Source: Erythrobacter sp. AP23
GTDB lineage: Bacteria; Pseudomonadota; Alphaproteobacteria; Sphingomonadales; Sphingomonadaceae
DNA length: 64,000 nt
Reading direction: 5' to 3'
Assembly: GCF_001542855.1 (NCBI RefSeq)
Contig: NZ_LNBY01000001.1
Coordinates: 558,001-622,000, forward strand
Below the pieces are notes generated by a model. It was given only the letters and a program-made list of their open reading frames with translations. It did not search any database and had not been told where the DNA came from. Positions 1 through 7,702 of the stretch are shown one piece after another; position 1 is the first letter of the stretch, and every line of letters begins with the position of its first letter. The position numbers and the translations under genes are program-made.

Positions 1-908
1 AGCCGCTCGCGCGCGAGTTCGTCGCGCCCAAGGCCGGGACCGACGAGAAAGGCGGAAATCCGCTCGTCATCGATCCTCTCGGCGAATTCGCCTTGCTCGA
101 CGACCAGATCGGCGGGCGCATCGGGATGCGAATGCTCGCTGAACAGTTTCACGTAGCCCGCCCCCGCCCGCATCGCCGCCTCGGCTGCCAGCAAAGGCGC
201 GCCGGGCATGGCACCCGCCACGATCGCGAGCAGCCCGCGGCGGTACTTGTGCGCGTCGGAAGTAGGCGCGTGAAATTGCGGTCGGCTGGAGAAACGCGCA
301 GAAACATCAGTAAGTTCGAGGCCGATCTCGACAAGCCTTCGGAAACCCATCGAGGCCATGGCGGGCATCAGGAAATGGGCCTGTTTCCACGCGCCGAGGG
401 CAAGCGTCAATTCATAGTGCGGCAAGGGTCCGAGCACCGATCCACTATCGCTCTGCACCGCGCTCGGAACGTCGATTGCTATTTTGTAACAGTCGGTTGC
501 AGAGAGCTCTTCGAGCAATTCGCCAAAAGCACCACAAACCTCGCGATCCAACCCGTAGCCAAAGAGGCAGTCCACGACGACGGGATGCTCGAGTGAACCG
601 CTGCGCAGAACCTCGCCTCTAAATTGCGTCCTTGCATGCTGCGCAGTTTCGCTCTTCGGTTCGACCGGCGCGATCACGGTGACCGGATTGCCCTTCCGAT
701 GGACGGCCTCGGCGATCACGTAGCCGTCGCCGCCATTATTGCCCGGACCGCACAGAACCGTGACGGGCCTGCCCGCCGCAACGCGCATCACCCATTGCGC
801 CGCCCCCTCGCCCGCGCGCTGCATCAGCGCCCATTCGCTGGTCCCGCCAGCCATGGCCGCCTGCTCGGCAGCGCGCATCTGATCGACGGTGAGGACGGCG
901 TCAGTCAT
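1..908 (-). CDS. nnr: Bifunctional NAD(P)H-hydrate epimerase / ADP-dependent NAD(P)H-hydrate dehydratase (3' part missing)
   Basis: This enzyme repairs hydrated NADH and NADPH: the N-terminal YjeF-type domain epimerises R- and S-NAD(P)HX and the C-terminal kinase-like domain dehydrates the S form. The frame is open from an ATG at 908 to the window edge, about 302 codons, so the C-terminus lies outside. The N-terminal domain shows CGPGNNGGDGYV (dinucleotide-binding loop) and an IDVPSAVQSDSG segment matching the family DiPSG motif. The second domain begins near residue 215 with RRGLLAIVAGAMPGAPLLA. The start codon overlaps the stop of the upstream lipoprotein gene by 8 bases, suggesting translational coupling. 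The C-terminal catalytic residues cannot be checked here. Confidence 0.92.
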   Translation of the reverse strand, partial: MTDAVLTVDQMRAAEQAAMAGGTSEWALMQRAGEGAAQWVMRVAAGRPVTVLCGPGNNGGDGYVIAEAVHRKGNPVTVIAPVEPKSETAQHARTQFRGEVLRSGSLEHPVVVDCLFGYGLDREVCGAFGELLEELSATDCYKIAIDVPSAVQSDSGSVLGPLPHYELTLALGAWKQAHFLMPAMASMGFRRLVEIGLELTDVSARFSSRPQFHAPTSDAHKYRRGLLAIVAGAMPGAPLLAAEAAMRAGAGYVKLFSEHSHPDAPADLVVEQGEFAERIDDERISAFLVGPGLGRDELARER

Positions 909-1257
909 CGGCACCCGCCTCCCAGCGATAGCGGTCTTCACCGATCGTCAGCGTGATCCGGTCTCCCTCGCGCGTGCTGGCGGCCTGTTGCGAACCATCG
1001 AACTCGACGAGACCGGCGGGCGTGGCGGCGGGGGCGAGCTTGCGGAAGCCGCCGTCGGGATGGCGCATCATGAAATAGGTAGAGCCGCCCTCGCCCATTT
1101 CGACCAATCGGCATTCGCTGGCGAAATCGCTCGCGCCATTCAGGGCACACGCGACGGGCGTGCCTCCCTCGGACGCGATATCGGGGGCGATCCCACATGC
1201 TCCCAGCGCAAACAAGACCGGGATGGGGACAAAGATAAACGAAAACGCGCGTGCCAT
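901..1257 (-). CDS. Small predicted lipoprotein of unknown function
   Basis: This 118-residue protein begins with a hydrophobic signal segment (residues 5-20) ending in the lipobox LGAC with Cys21, so it is probably a membrane-anchored lipoprotein. The mature part is short, has three further cysteines or fewer, and contains repeated beta-strand-like patches (for example STYFMMRHPDGGFRKL and DRITLTIGEDRYRWEA). I recognise no named domain. It lies 38 bases downstream of ilvD on the same strand and overlaps the NAD(P)HX repair gene by 8 bases, so it is probably co-transcribed with both. Function is unknown. Confidence 0.8.
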   Translation of the reverse strand: MARAFSFIFVPIPVLFALGACGIAPDIASEGGTPVACALNGASDFASECRLVEMGEGGSTYFMMRHPDGGFRKLAPAATPAGLVEFDGSQQAASTREGDRITLTIGEDRYRWEAGADD

Positions 1258-1295
1258 GCTTCGGCGCTGCCACGCACGCAGCGCGGGGGCAAGCC

Positions 1296-3143
1296 TCAGC
1301 GTCGCTTCACTTGGCTGACATCGCGGATTGCGCCGCGCGCGGCCGAGGTCGTCATCGCCGCATAGGCTTCGAGCGCGGGCGACACGCGGCGCTCGCGCGG
1401 GGCGGCGGGGGTAAAGCCCTTTTCTTCTTGCGCCGCACGCCTTTCGGCGAGCACATCGTCCGGCACGGCCAGGTTGATCGTGCGCTCGGGGATGGAGATC
1501 TCGATCAGGTCGCCATCTTCAACCAGCGCGATCGCGCCGCCTTGAGCCGCCTCGGGCGAGACATGGCCGATCGACAGGCCCGAGGTACCGCCCGAAAAGC
1601 GCCCGTCGGTAACCAGCGCGCAGGCCGCGCCCAGCCCCTTCGATTTGAGATAGCTCGTCGGATAGAGCATTTCCTGCATGCCCGGCCCGCCGCGCGGTCC
1701 CTCGTAGCGGATCACCACCACGTCGCCTTCGACAACCTGGCCGGTGAGGATCGCAGTCACCGCATCGTCCTGGCTTTCATAGACCTTGGCGGGGCCCGAA
1801 AAGGTCAGGATGCTCTCGTCGACGCCAGCGGTTTTCACGATGCAGCCGTCACGCGCGATATTGCCGTAGAGCACCGCCAGTCCGCCATCCTGGCTGAAGG
1901 CGTGGCTGGCGCTGCGGATCACGCCTGCCTCGCGATCGAGGTCGAGGCTGTCCCACCGGGCCGACTGGCTGAAGGCGGTTTGCGTTGGCACGCCGCCCGG
2001 CGCGGCCGAGTAGAACTGGCGCACCGCATTGTTCTGCGTGCGACCGATGTCCCAATCGTCGAGCGCATCGCCCATCGTCGGACTGTGCACGGTGGGCAGC
2101 GCGGTGTGGAGGAGCCCCGCTTTCTCCAGCTCACCCAGAATCGCCATGATCCCACCCGCGCGGTGGACGTCCTCCATGTGCACGTCGTCTTTCGCGGGGG
2201 CGACCTTGCTGAGGCATGGAACCTTGCGGCTGAGCCGGTCGATGTCCTGCATGGTGAAATCGACCCCCGCCTCATGCGCGGCGGCGAGCAGGTGGAGCAC
2301 GGTATTGGTCGACCCGCCCATGGCGATATCGAGGCTCATCGCATTCTCGAACGCCGCGAAACTGGCGATCGAGCGCGGCAGCACGCTTTCGTCGTCTTCC
2401 TCGTAATACCGCTTCGCGAGCGTCACCACGAGCCGCCCCGCGCGCTCGAACAGGCTCTTGCGATCGGCATGCGTGGCCAATGTCGAGCCGTTGCCCGGCA
2501 GCGAGAGGCCCAGCGCCTCGGTCAGGCAGTTCATCGAATTGGCGGTGAACATGCCGCTGCAAGAGCCGCAGGTCGGGCAGGCATTCTGCTCGATCGCGGT
2601 GACTTCCTCGTCGGTGTAGCTTTCGTCGGCCGCGGCGACCATGGCATCGACGAGGTCGAGCGCGACCTCCTTGCCCTTCACCACGACCTTGCCCGCTTCC
2701 ATCGGCCCGCCCGAGACGAACACGGCGGGCACGTTCAATCGCATGGCCGCCATCAGCATGCCGGGCGTGATCTTGTCGCAATTGGAGATGCACACCATGG
2801 CATCGGCGCAGTGCGCATTGACCATGTACTCGACGCTGTCGGCGATCAGGTCGCGGCTGGGCAGCGAATAGAGCATGCCGTCATGGCCCATGGCGATGCC
2901 GTCATCGACCGCAATGGTGTTGAATTCCTTGGCCACCCCGCCCGCCGCCTCGATCTGGCGCGCGACCAGCTGGCCGAGGTCCTTCAGATGGACATGGCCC
3001 GGCACGAACTGGGTGAAGCTGTTGACCACGGCAATGATCGGCTTGCCGAAATCGTCGTCCTTCATCCCTGTGGCGCGCCACAGGCCGCGTGCGCCGGCCA
3101 TGTTGCGGCCATGGGTGGTGGTGCGGGAACGATAGGCGGGCAT
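1296..3143 (-). CDS. ilvD: Dihydroxy-acid dehydratase
   Basis: IlvD dehydrates 2,3-dihydroxy-isovalerate and 2,3-dihydroxy-3-methylvalerate to the 2-keto acids, the penultimate step of valine and isoleucine synthesis. The 615-residue length matches the family. Visible motifs include the iron-sulfur ligand contexts NCDKITPGM (Cys122) and [14 protein letters not shown] (Cys192, Cys195), and the C-terminal [10 protein letters not shown] motif. The ATG at 3143 is the obvious start, with a purine-rich stretch upstream that is part of a hairpin (separate entry). It lies downstream of the N-formylglutamate amidohydrolase gene. Confidence 0.98.
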   Translation of the reverse strand: MPAYRSRTTTHGRNMAGARGLWRATGMKDDDFGKPIIAVVNSFTQFVPGHVHLKDLGQLVARQIEAAGGVAKEFNTIAVDDGIAMGHDGMLYSLPSRDLIADSVEYMVNAHCADAMVCISNCDKITPGMLMAAMRLNVPAVFVSGGPMEAGKVVVKGKEVALDLVDAMVAAADESYTDEEVTAIEQNACPTCGSCSGMFTANSMNCLTEALGLSLPGNGSTLATHADRKSLFERAGRLVVTLAKRYYEEDDESVLPRSIASFAAFENAMSLDIAMGGSTNTVLHLLAAAHEAGVDFTMQDIDRLSRKVPCLSKVAPAKDDVHMEDVHRAGGIMAILGELEKAGLLHTALPTVHSPTMGDALDDWDIGRTQNNAVRQFYSAAPGGVPTQTAFSQSARWDSLDLDREAGVIRSASHAFSQDGGLAVLYGNIARDGCIVKTAGVDESILTFSGPAKVYESQDDAVTAILTGQVVEGDVVVIRYEGPRGGPGMQEMLYPTSYLKSKGLGAACALVTDGRFSGGTSGLSIGHVSPEAAQGGAIALVEDGDLIEISIPERTINLAVPDDVLAERRAAQEEKGFTPAAPRERRVSPALEAYAAMTTSAARGAIRDVSQVKRR

Positions 3144-3146
3144 GGC

Positions 3147-3190
3147 GGGTCTCTCTTGGCTTCGGGCGAAGCCTAGCAGAGAGAGGTCCC
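3147..3190 (-). promoter_or_regulatory. Long imperfect hairpin abutting the ilvD start codon
   Basis: Read on the minus strand, bases 3190 to 3147 form a long hairpin with an inner perfect stem (GGCTTCG/CGAAGCC) and an outer arm in which CTCTCT pairs with AGAGAG. The AGAGAG that would serve as the ilvD Shine-Dalgarno sequence is inside the stem, only a few bases before the ATG at 3143. It could be a translational control element or an attenuator/terminator between the amidohydrolase gene and ilvD. This is a structural reading only; no named riboswitch class is recognised. Confidence 0.4.
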
Positions 3191-3232
3191 CTCGCTAACG
3201 GAGGATTGGTGCCGGGCGGGTCAAGCTGGGCT

Positions 3233-3961
3233 TTAGACCTCCAGCGCCACGCGCCCCATCACATCGGCCAGCAGCAGCGCCCAGCGCGCCTGCCCTGCCT
3301 CGGTTTCGATCTGATCCTGGCGGATCTCGACGGTGCAATAGGGAATGCCGTTGGCCTCTGCATGCCGGTCCATCGTCGCGTTGAGCTGCTTGCCCGAATA
3401 GGGCTGGTTGTCGCCCACGGTCAGCCCCTGCTCGCCGAACAGGCGGATCGCATGACGGGCGGCGGTATCGTCCTGATTGTAAAGCAGCGCGACTTCCCAC
3501 GGGCGCTCCTCGTCGCTGGTTTCGAGGGCGGGCGTGAAACTGTGTAGCGCGACCAGCATCTTGGGTTTCGCCTGTTCGATCAGATCGGCGAGCGCGTTGT
3601 GATAGGGTCGGTGGAACCGGGCGAGCCGGGCTTCGACATCGGCGCCGATATTGCCCGCGATCAGCCTTCCGTCGCTTTCGGTCGGGACCACGGCGGGCTC
3701 GTCCTCGCGCCGGTGCATATCGCACACCAGGCGGCTTACGCAGGCGATATGCGCGGGCATATTGTGGCGCCGTGCGAGCCGCTCGGCGATGCCTTCAACT
3801 CCGACATCGAGCGCGATGTGCTCCTCGAGCAGCTTGGGATCGATACCGAGTTCGATTTCCTCGGGAACGTAATTGGAAGCATGATCGGCCACGCACAGGA
3901 GCCCTCCCGGACGCAGGTCTTCGGTGCCGACCTGGCGATAGGGGAGGTTGTCGATCATCAT
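3233..3961 (-). CDS. N-formylglutamate amidohydrolase family protein
   Basis: This family hydrolyses N-formyl-glutamate or related N-acyl amino acids. The protein is 242 residues if it starts at the ATG at 3961, which overlaps the ispE stop as ATGA; a longer upstream frame exists but runs inside ispE and lacks family similarity. Family-like segments are CVADHASNYVPEE near the N-terminus, DMHRREDEPAVVP, NIGADVEARLARFHRPYH, LVALHSFTP and TVEIRQDQI, with His and Glu residues expected for a zinc-dependent amidohydrolase. No other histidine-degradation gene is nearby, so the true substrate is uncertain. It is probably co-transcribed with ispE. Confidence 0.88.
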   Translation of the reverse strand: MMIDNLPYRQVGTEDLRPGGLLCVADHASNYVPEEIELGIDPKLLEEHIALDVGVEGIAERLARRHNMPAHIACVSRLVCDMHRREDEPAVVPTESDGRLIAGNIGADVEARLARFHRPYHNALADLIEQAKPKMLVALHSFTPALETSDEERPWEVALLYNQDDTAARHAIRLFGEQGLTVGDNQPYSGKQLNATMDRHAEANGIPYCTVEIRQDQIETEAGQARWALLLADVMGRVALEV

Positions 3962-4764
3962 CGCAGGAACCCTTTCATCTGCCACCAGCCCGGGTGGCGC
4001 TTTTCTATTTGCTGGGCAGCCACGTCGCGAGCGGACGCACTGTCGTAGAGCGCGAAACACGTCGCCCCCGAACCGGACATACGGGCGAGAAAGGGCGAAG
4101 TTCCGCGCAGCGCTTCCAAAACACCCGCAATCTGTGGGCAGAGCGAAATCGCGAGTGCCTCGAGATCGTTGCGTCCTTCAAGCGCGATTGTGCGGGCATC
4201 CCCCTGCGGCAGCACGCCGCGATCCTCGCCGTCCCAATGTTTGAACACCGGTCCCGTGGAGAGCGGGACGCGCGGATTGACGAGCATCACGGGCGTGCCC
4301 GCGAGGCTGTCGTCGGCCGGGTCCAGCTCGGTCCCGGTGCCGCGTCCGATGCAGGTGCGGCTTTCCACGCAGGCCGGGACATCGGCGCCAAGCGCGGTGG
4401 CGCGTACGTGCCAGTCCTCGGGCAGGCCGTAGCGCTGCTTGACGATGCGGAACACGGCGCCCGCGTCGGCCGAACCCCCGCCCAGCCCCGCTGCGACGGG
4501 GAGGTTCTTTTCCAGCGTGATCGCGAGGCCATCGGCGCGCGGCAGCTTGCCCAACGCCCGCGCGACGAGATTGTCGAACGGGTCGTCGAGCCCGCCGGCA
4601 AATTCGCCGAGCACCCGCACGCTATCCTGCGTGGCTGTGCTCGCCGTCAGCACATCGCCCCCATCGACGAATGCGAACAGCGTTTCAAGTTCGTGATAGC
4701 CGTCCTCACGCCGATTGCGGACATGGAGGGCAAGGTTGATCTTGGCATAGGCGGTTTCACGCAT
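3958..4764 (-). CDS. ispE: 4-diphosphocytidyl-2-C-methyl-D-erythritol kinase
   Basis: IspE phosphorylates CDP-methylerythritol in the non-mevalonate (MEP) isoprenoid pathway. The 268-residue protein has the N-terminal AYAKINLALHV motif and the GHMP-kinase ATP loop LPVAAGLGGGSADAGA (residues 88-103). A third GHMP motif, ARMSGSGATCFALYD, is near the C-terminus. The ATG at 4764 begins METAYAKIN-type sequence (here MRETAYAKIN) as usual. Its stop overlaps the amidohydrolase start. The start is only 27 bases from an inverted palindrome that belongs to the adjacent GIY-YIG unit. Confidence 0.97.
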   Translation of the reverse strand: MRETAYAKINLALHVRNRREDGYHELETLFAFVDGGDVLTASTATQDSVRVLGEFAGGLDDPFDNLVARALGKLPRADGLAITLEKNLPVAAGLGGGSADAGAVFRIVKQRYGLPEDWHVRATALGADVPACVESRTCIGRGTGTELDPADDSLAGTPVMLVNPRVPLSTGPVFKHWDGEDRGVLPQGDARTIALEGRNDLEALAISLCPQIAGVLEALRGTSPFLARMSGSGATCFALYDSASARDVAAQQIEKRHPGWWQMKGFLR

Positions 4765-4778
4765 GATAAGCCGGCACT

Positions 4779-4826
4779 CTGTCCTTCATTCGTCATCCCA
4801 GCGAAAGCTGGGATCGCTGTCCTTCA
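4779..4826. repeat. 10-bp direct repeat bracketing the left GIY-YIG palindrome
   Basis: The sequence CTGTCCTTCA occurs at 4779-4788 and again at 4817-4826, immediately around the palindromic repeat at 4791-4817. A direct repeat tightly bracketing a palindrome is what a target-site duplication of an inserted REP-like unit would look like. It could also be local slippage; the right-hand palindrome at 5133 has no such repeat. Confidence 0.55.
4791..4817. repeat. REP-like palindrome, left copy of the GIY-YIG unit
   Basis: A 27-base element with the head CGTCATCCC followed by a hairpin (ATCCCAGC ... GCTGGGAT). The copy at 5133-5159 is its exact reverse complement over all 27 bases, so the GIY-YIG gene lies between perfectly inverted copies. 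Related elements with the same head or stem are at 18801-18825, 18867-18890, 35876-35893 and 37720-37737. Confidence 0.85.
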
Positions 4827-5108
4827 GCCGAATCGCTCGAAGAGGTCGTCCCATTCCGGGTTGGCGCGCTCAACAAGTTCGATCTTCCACGCGCGTTTCC
4901 AGGCCTTCATCGCCTTTTCGCGCGCGATTGCATCGGAGATATCTTCGTACTCCTCGGCATGGATGAGGCGCGTCAGGCCATAGCGACGACAGAATGCAGA
5001 TCCCTTGCCGCTGCGGTGTTGAACCATGCGGGCCGCAAGATCAGCCGTCACGCCAATGTACAGCACACCGTCCCGCCTGTTCGACAATATGTAGACCCAG
5101 CCACCCAA
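4824..5108 (-). CDS. GIY-YIG nuclease family protein
   Basis: This is a 94-residue single-domain GIY-YIG endonuclease-like protein (UPF0213/YhbQ-like size). The motif pair is visible as VYIL near residue 5 and LYIGVT near residue 17. Arg27 (in AARMVQHRSGKGSAF), the following His and a C-terminal Glu region complete a plausible active site. An in-frame TGA lies directly before the TTG at 5108, so TTG is the only upstream start; AAGG lies about 8 bases before it. The gene sits alone between ispE and the ETF oxidoreductase, enclosed by perfectly inverted 27-base palindromes. Its cellular role is unknown; the arrangement suggests a nuclease acting on its flanking repeats, which is inference. Confidence 0.9.
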   Translation of the reverse strand: MGGWVYILSNRRDGVLYIGVTADLAARMVQHRSGKGSAFCRRYGLTRLIHAEEYEDISDAIAREKAMKAWKRAWKIELVERANPEWDDLFERFG

Positions 5109-5132
5109 TCATGGACCTTCCATCATCCGCGA

Positions 5133-5159
5133 GCGATCCCAGCTTTCGCTGGGATGACG
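5133..5159. repeat. REP-like palindrome, right copy of the GIY-YIG unit
   Basis: Exact reverse complement of the 27-base element at 4791-4817. It lies between the GIY-YIG start (5108) and the stop of the ETF-ubiquinone oxidoreductase gene (5188). It could also act as a transcription terminator for the latter, but it has no T-run. Confidence 0.85.
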
Positions 5160-5187
5160 GGAAATTGTGGGGACCCGCGGAACGCAC

Positions 5188-6837
5188 TCACATATTCGGG
5201 TAATTCGGCCCGCCGCCGCCTTCGGGCGTGGTCCACTCGATGTTCTGGTTCGGGTCCTTGATGTCGCAGGTCTTGCAGTGGACGCAGTTCTGCGAGTTGA
5301 TCTGGAACTTCATCTCGCCCGTATCCTCGTCTTCCAGCCACTCGTAGACGCCCGCCGGGCAATAGCGGTTCGACGGGCCGGCATAGATGCCCAGCTCGCT
5401 CGCCTTCTGCAGCTCCATGTCCTGCACCTTGAGGTGGACCGGCTGGTCCTCGGCGTGGTTGGTGTAGCTGAAGCTGACATTGGTCAGCTTGTCGAAGCTC
5501 AGCTTCCCGTCGGGCTTGGGATAGGCGATCGGCTTGAACAGGTCTGCGCGCTGCAGCATCTCGTGATCGCGGTGGTGCTTCATCGTGATCGGCAGACCGA
5601 TCTTGAGCGTCCGCATCCACATGTCGATGCCCGCCAGCACCGTGCCCAGATCCTCGCCATATTTGGCGACGGCAGGCTGCGCGTTCTTCACCTTCTTGAG
5701 TTCGTCGGCGATCCAGCTGCTCCGCACCGCCGCATCGTAATCCATCAGCTCGCTGTGTTCGCTGCCAGCGGCGATCGCATCGGCGATGCTTTCGGCCGCG
5801 AGCATCCCGCTCTTCATCGCGGTATGGCTACCCTTGATGCGCGGCACGTTGACGAAGCCCGCCGCGCAGCCGATCAGCGCGCCGCCCGGGAAGGCGAGCT
5901 TGGGCACGCTCTGCCAGCCGCCTTCGTTGATGACGCGCGCGCCATAGGCCACGCGCTTGCCCCCTTCGAGGATCGCGGCGATCTCGGGATGGTGCTTCCA
6001 GCGCTGGAATTCCTGGTAGGGCGACACATAGGGGTTCGCGTAATCGAGTGCGGTCACGAAGCCTAGCGCGACCTGCCCGTTCGCCTGGTGGTAGAGGAAA
6101 CCGCCGCCCCAGGTGCCGGTTTCCGAAAGCGGCCAGCCCTGCGTGTGGATCACACGGCCGGGCTCGTGCTTGTCGGGGTCGATGTCCCACAATTCCTTGA
6201 CGCCGAGGCCGTAGACTTGCGGCTGGCAATCGGCCTCGAGGTCGTATTTCGCCTTCATCTGCTTGGTCAGATTGCCGCGCGCGCCCTCTGCGAACAGCGT
6301 GTATTTCGCGTGGATTTCCATGCCCGACTGGTAATCGCCCTTCTGCGAGCCATCCTCCGCGATGCCCATGTCCTGCGTCACGACGCCGGTCACCGCGCCG
6401 ACGTCGTCGAACAGCACTTCGGCAGCAGGGAAGCCCGGGAAGACCATCACGCCCAGCCCTTCGGCCTGTTCGCCCAGCCAGCGCGCGAGATTACCCAGCG
6501 AGCCGGTATAGTTGCCGTGATTGCCCATAAAGGGCGGCAGGAGGAATTCGGGCAGGTCGGACTTGCCGCTCTCCGACAGGACCCAATGGTGGTTCTCGGT
6601 GACCGGCGTTTCGGCCATCGGGCAATCCATGTTGCGCCAGTCGGGCAGCAGCTCGTCGAGCGCCTTGGGATCGACCACCGCGCCCGAGAGGATATGAGCG
6701 CCGATTTCGCTGCCCTTTTCGAGCACGACGACCTCGAGTTCCTCGTTGATCTGCTTCAGCCGGATCGCCGCAGCAAGGCCGGCTACGCCTCCGCCGATGA
6801 TGACGACGTCGCAGGGCATCGATTCGCGTTCGCTCAT
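5188..6837 (-). CDS. Electron transfer flavoprotein-ubiquinone oxidoreductase
   Basis: ETF-QO passes electrons from electron transfer flavoprotein to ubiquinone at the inner membrane, linking fatty-acid and amino-acid oxidation to respiration. The 549-residue protein starts at the ATG at 6837; the open frame runs further upstream but only as an antisense shadow of the next gene. The N-terminus has the FAD loop DVVIIGGGVAGLAAAIRL. The C-terminus has the 4Fe-4S binding segment NCVHCKTCDIKDPNQNIEW, preceded by CPAGVYEW. Length and domain order match the family. It is divergent from the uracil-DNA-glycosylase-like gene, with a 79-base shared promoter region. Confidence 0.97.
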   Translation of the reverse strand: MSERESMPCDVVIIGGGVAGLAAAIRLKQINEELEVVVLEKGSEIGAHILSGAVVDPKALDELLPDWRNMDCPMAETPVTENHHWVLSESGKSDLPEFLLPPFMGNHGNYTGSLGNLARWLGEQAEGLGVMVFPGFPAAEVLFDDVGAVTGVVTQDMGIAEDGSQKGDYQSGMEIHAKYTLFAEGARGNLTKQMKAKYDLEADCQPQVYGLGVKELWDIDPDKHEPGRVIHTQGWPLSETGTWGGGFLYHQANGQVALGFVTALDYANPYVSPYQEFQRWKHHPEIAAILEGGKRVAYGARVINEGGWQSVPKLAFPGGALIGCAAGFVNVPRIKGSHTAMKSGMLAAESIADAIAAGSEHSELMDYDAAVRSSWIADELKKVKNAQPAVAKYGEDLGTVLAGIDMWMRTLKIGLPITMKHHRDHEMLQRADLFKPIAYPKPDGKLSFDKLTNVSFSYTNHAEDQPVHLKVQDMELQKASELGIYAGPSNRYCPAGVYEWLEDEDTGEMKFQINSQNCVHCKTCDIKDPNQNIEWTTPEGGGGPNYPNM

Positions 6838-6916
6838 GTCTCTCTCTTTTTGTCGCGTAACTGTTGCGAATGCCTTGATTGGTGGCGCTATAGAGGTCAA
6901 GACCCGGACCCAAGGA

Positions 6917-7702
6917 ATGATGCACGCCGACACCCCGAAAACGCGCGATTTCGCAGCGCTCGAAAGCCTCGAAGGCGCGCTCGACTGGTGGCGCGAGGCG
7001 GGCGTCGACGCGGATTTCGCCGACGAGGCGAGCGGTTGGCTGGCGGAGCCCGAGTCCGAGAATGCCGTAGCGGCTCCTCCGCCGCCCCCGCCGCAGAAGA
7101 TCGAGCGCAAGACCGCGCTCCAGCGTGCGCTCGCCCAGCCTGAAATACCTGCGACCAGGATCGATCCGGCCACGCTGCCCGACAGTCTCGAAAAATTTCG
7201 CGAATGGTGGATGAGCGACCCCTCGCTTGCCGAGGGCGCGCTCGACCGCCGCGTGCCGCCGCGCGGAGTTGCTGGAGCCAAACTGATGCTGCTGGTTTCC
7301 CAGCCGTTCGATGACGATGCCGAAGGCGTATTGACCGGCGGCGCGGGCAAGTTCGTCAATTCCATGCTTAAGGCGATGGGGATCGCCGAGCACGAGGCCT
7401 ATTATGCCAGCGCGCTGCCCGCACCCATGGCGATGCCCGACTGGGCGCAACTGACAGCTTCCGGTCGGGGGGACGTCGTCCGGCATCATATCGCGCTCGC
7501 CGCACCGCAACGCGTCGTACTGTTCGGCCGCGCACAACTGGCGCTGTTCGGCATGACGCCCGAGCAGGCGCGCGAGCCACTGTCGATCGAATGCGACGGC
7601 AATCCCGTCGCGCTGCTCGCTGCGCCCGATCTGCGCAATCTCGCCCGCTCGGCTGCCCGGCGGGAGACTTTCTGGAACCGTTGGCTGGATTGGACCCGAT
7701 GA
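6917..7702 (+). CDS. Uracil-DNA glycosylase superfamily protein, divergent active site
   Basis: This 261-residue protein resembles the family 4/5 uracil-DNA glycosylase fold. The segment LVSQPFDDDAEGVLTGGAGKF aligns with the family GEAPG...EDxxGxPFVGxAG motif, and LRNLARSAARRETFW aligns with the region after the family HPS motif. The usual GEAPG residues and C-terminal HP[AS] histidine are absent (LVSQPF and LLAAPD instead), so base-excision activity is doubtful. The N-terminal 80 residues contain a proline run and are probably a linker. Starts at 6917 or 6920 both follow AAGGA. The stop overlaps the transglycosylase start as ATGA. It might have evolved a non-catalytic or altered role. Confidence 0.75.
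   Translation: MMHADTPKTRDFAALESLEGALDWWREAGVDADFADEASGWLAEPESENAVAAPPPPPPQKIERKTALQRALAQPEIPATRIDPATLPDSLEKFREWWMSDPSLAEGALDRRVPPRGVAGAKLMLLVSQPFDDDAEGVLTGGAGKFVNSMLKAMGIAEHEAYYASALPAPMAMPDWAQLTASGRGDVVRHHIALAAPQRVVLFGRAQLALFGMTPEQAREPLSIECDGNPVALLAAPDLRNLARSAARRETFWNRWLDWTR

Noticed and set aside
1251-3176. 641-codon plus-strand open frame opposite ilvD
   Set aside because: High-GC shadow of ilvD with His/Arg-rich low-complexity translation and no motifs.
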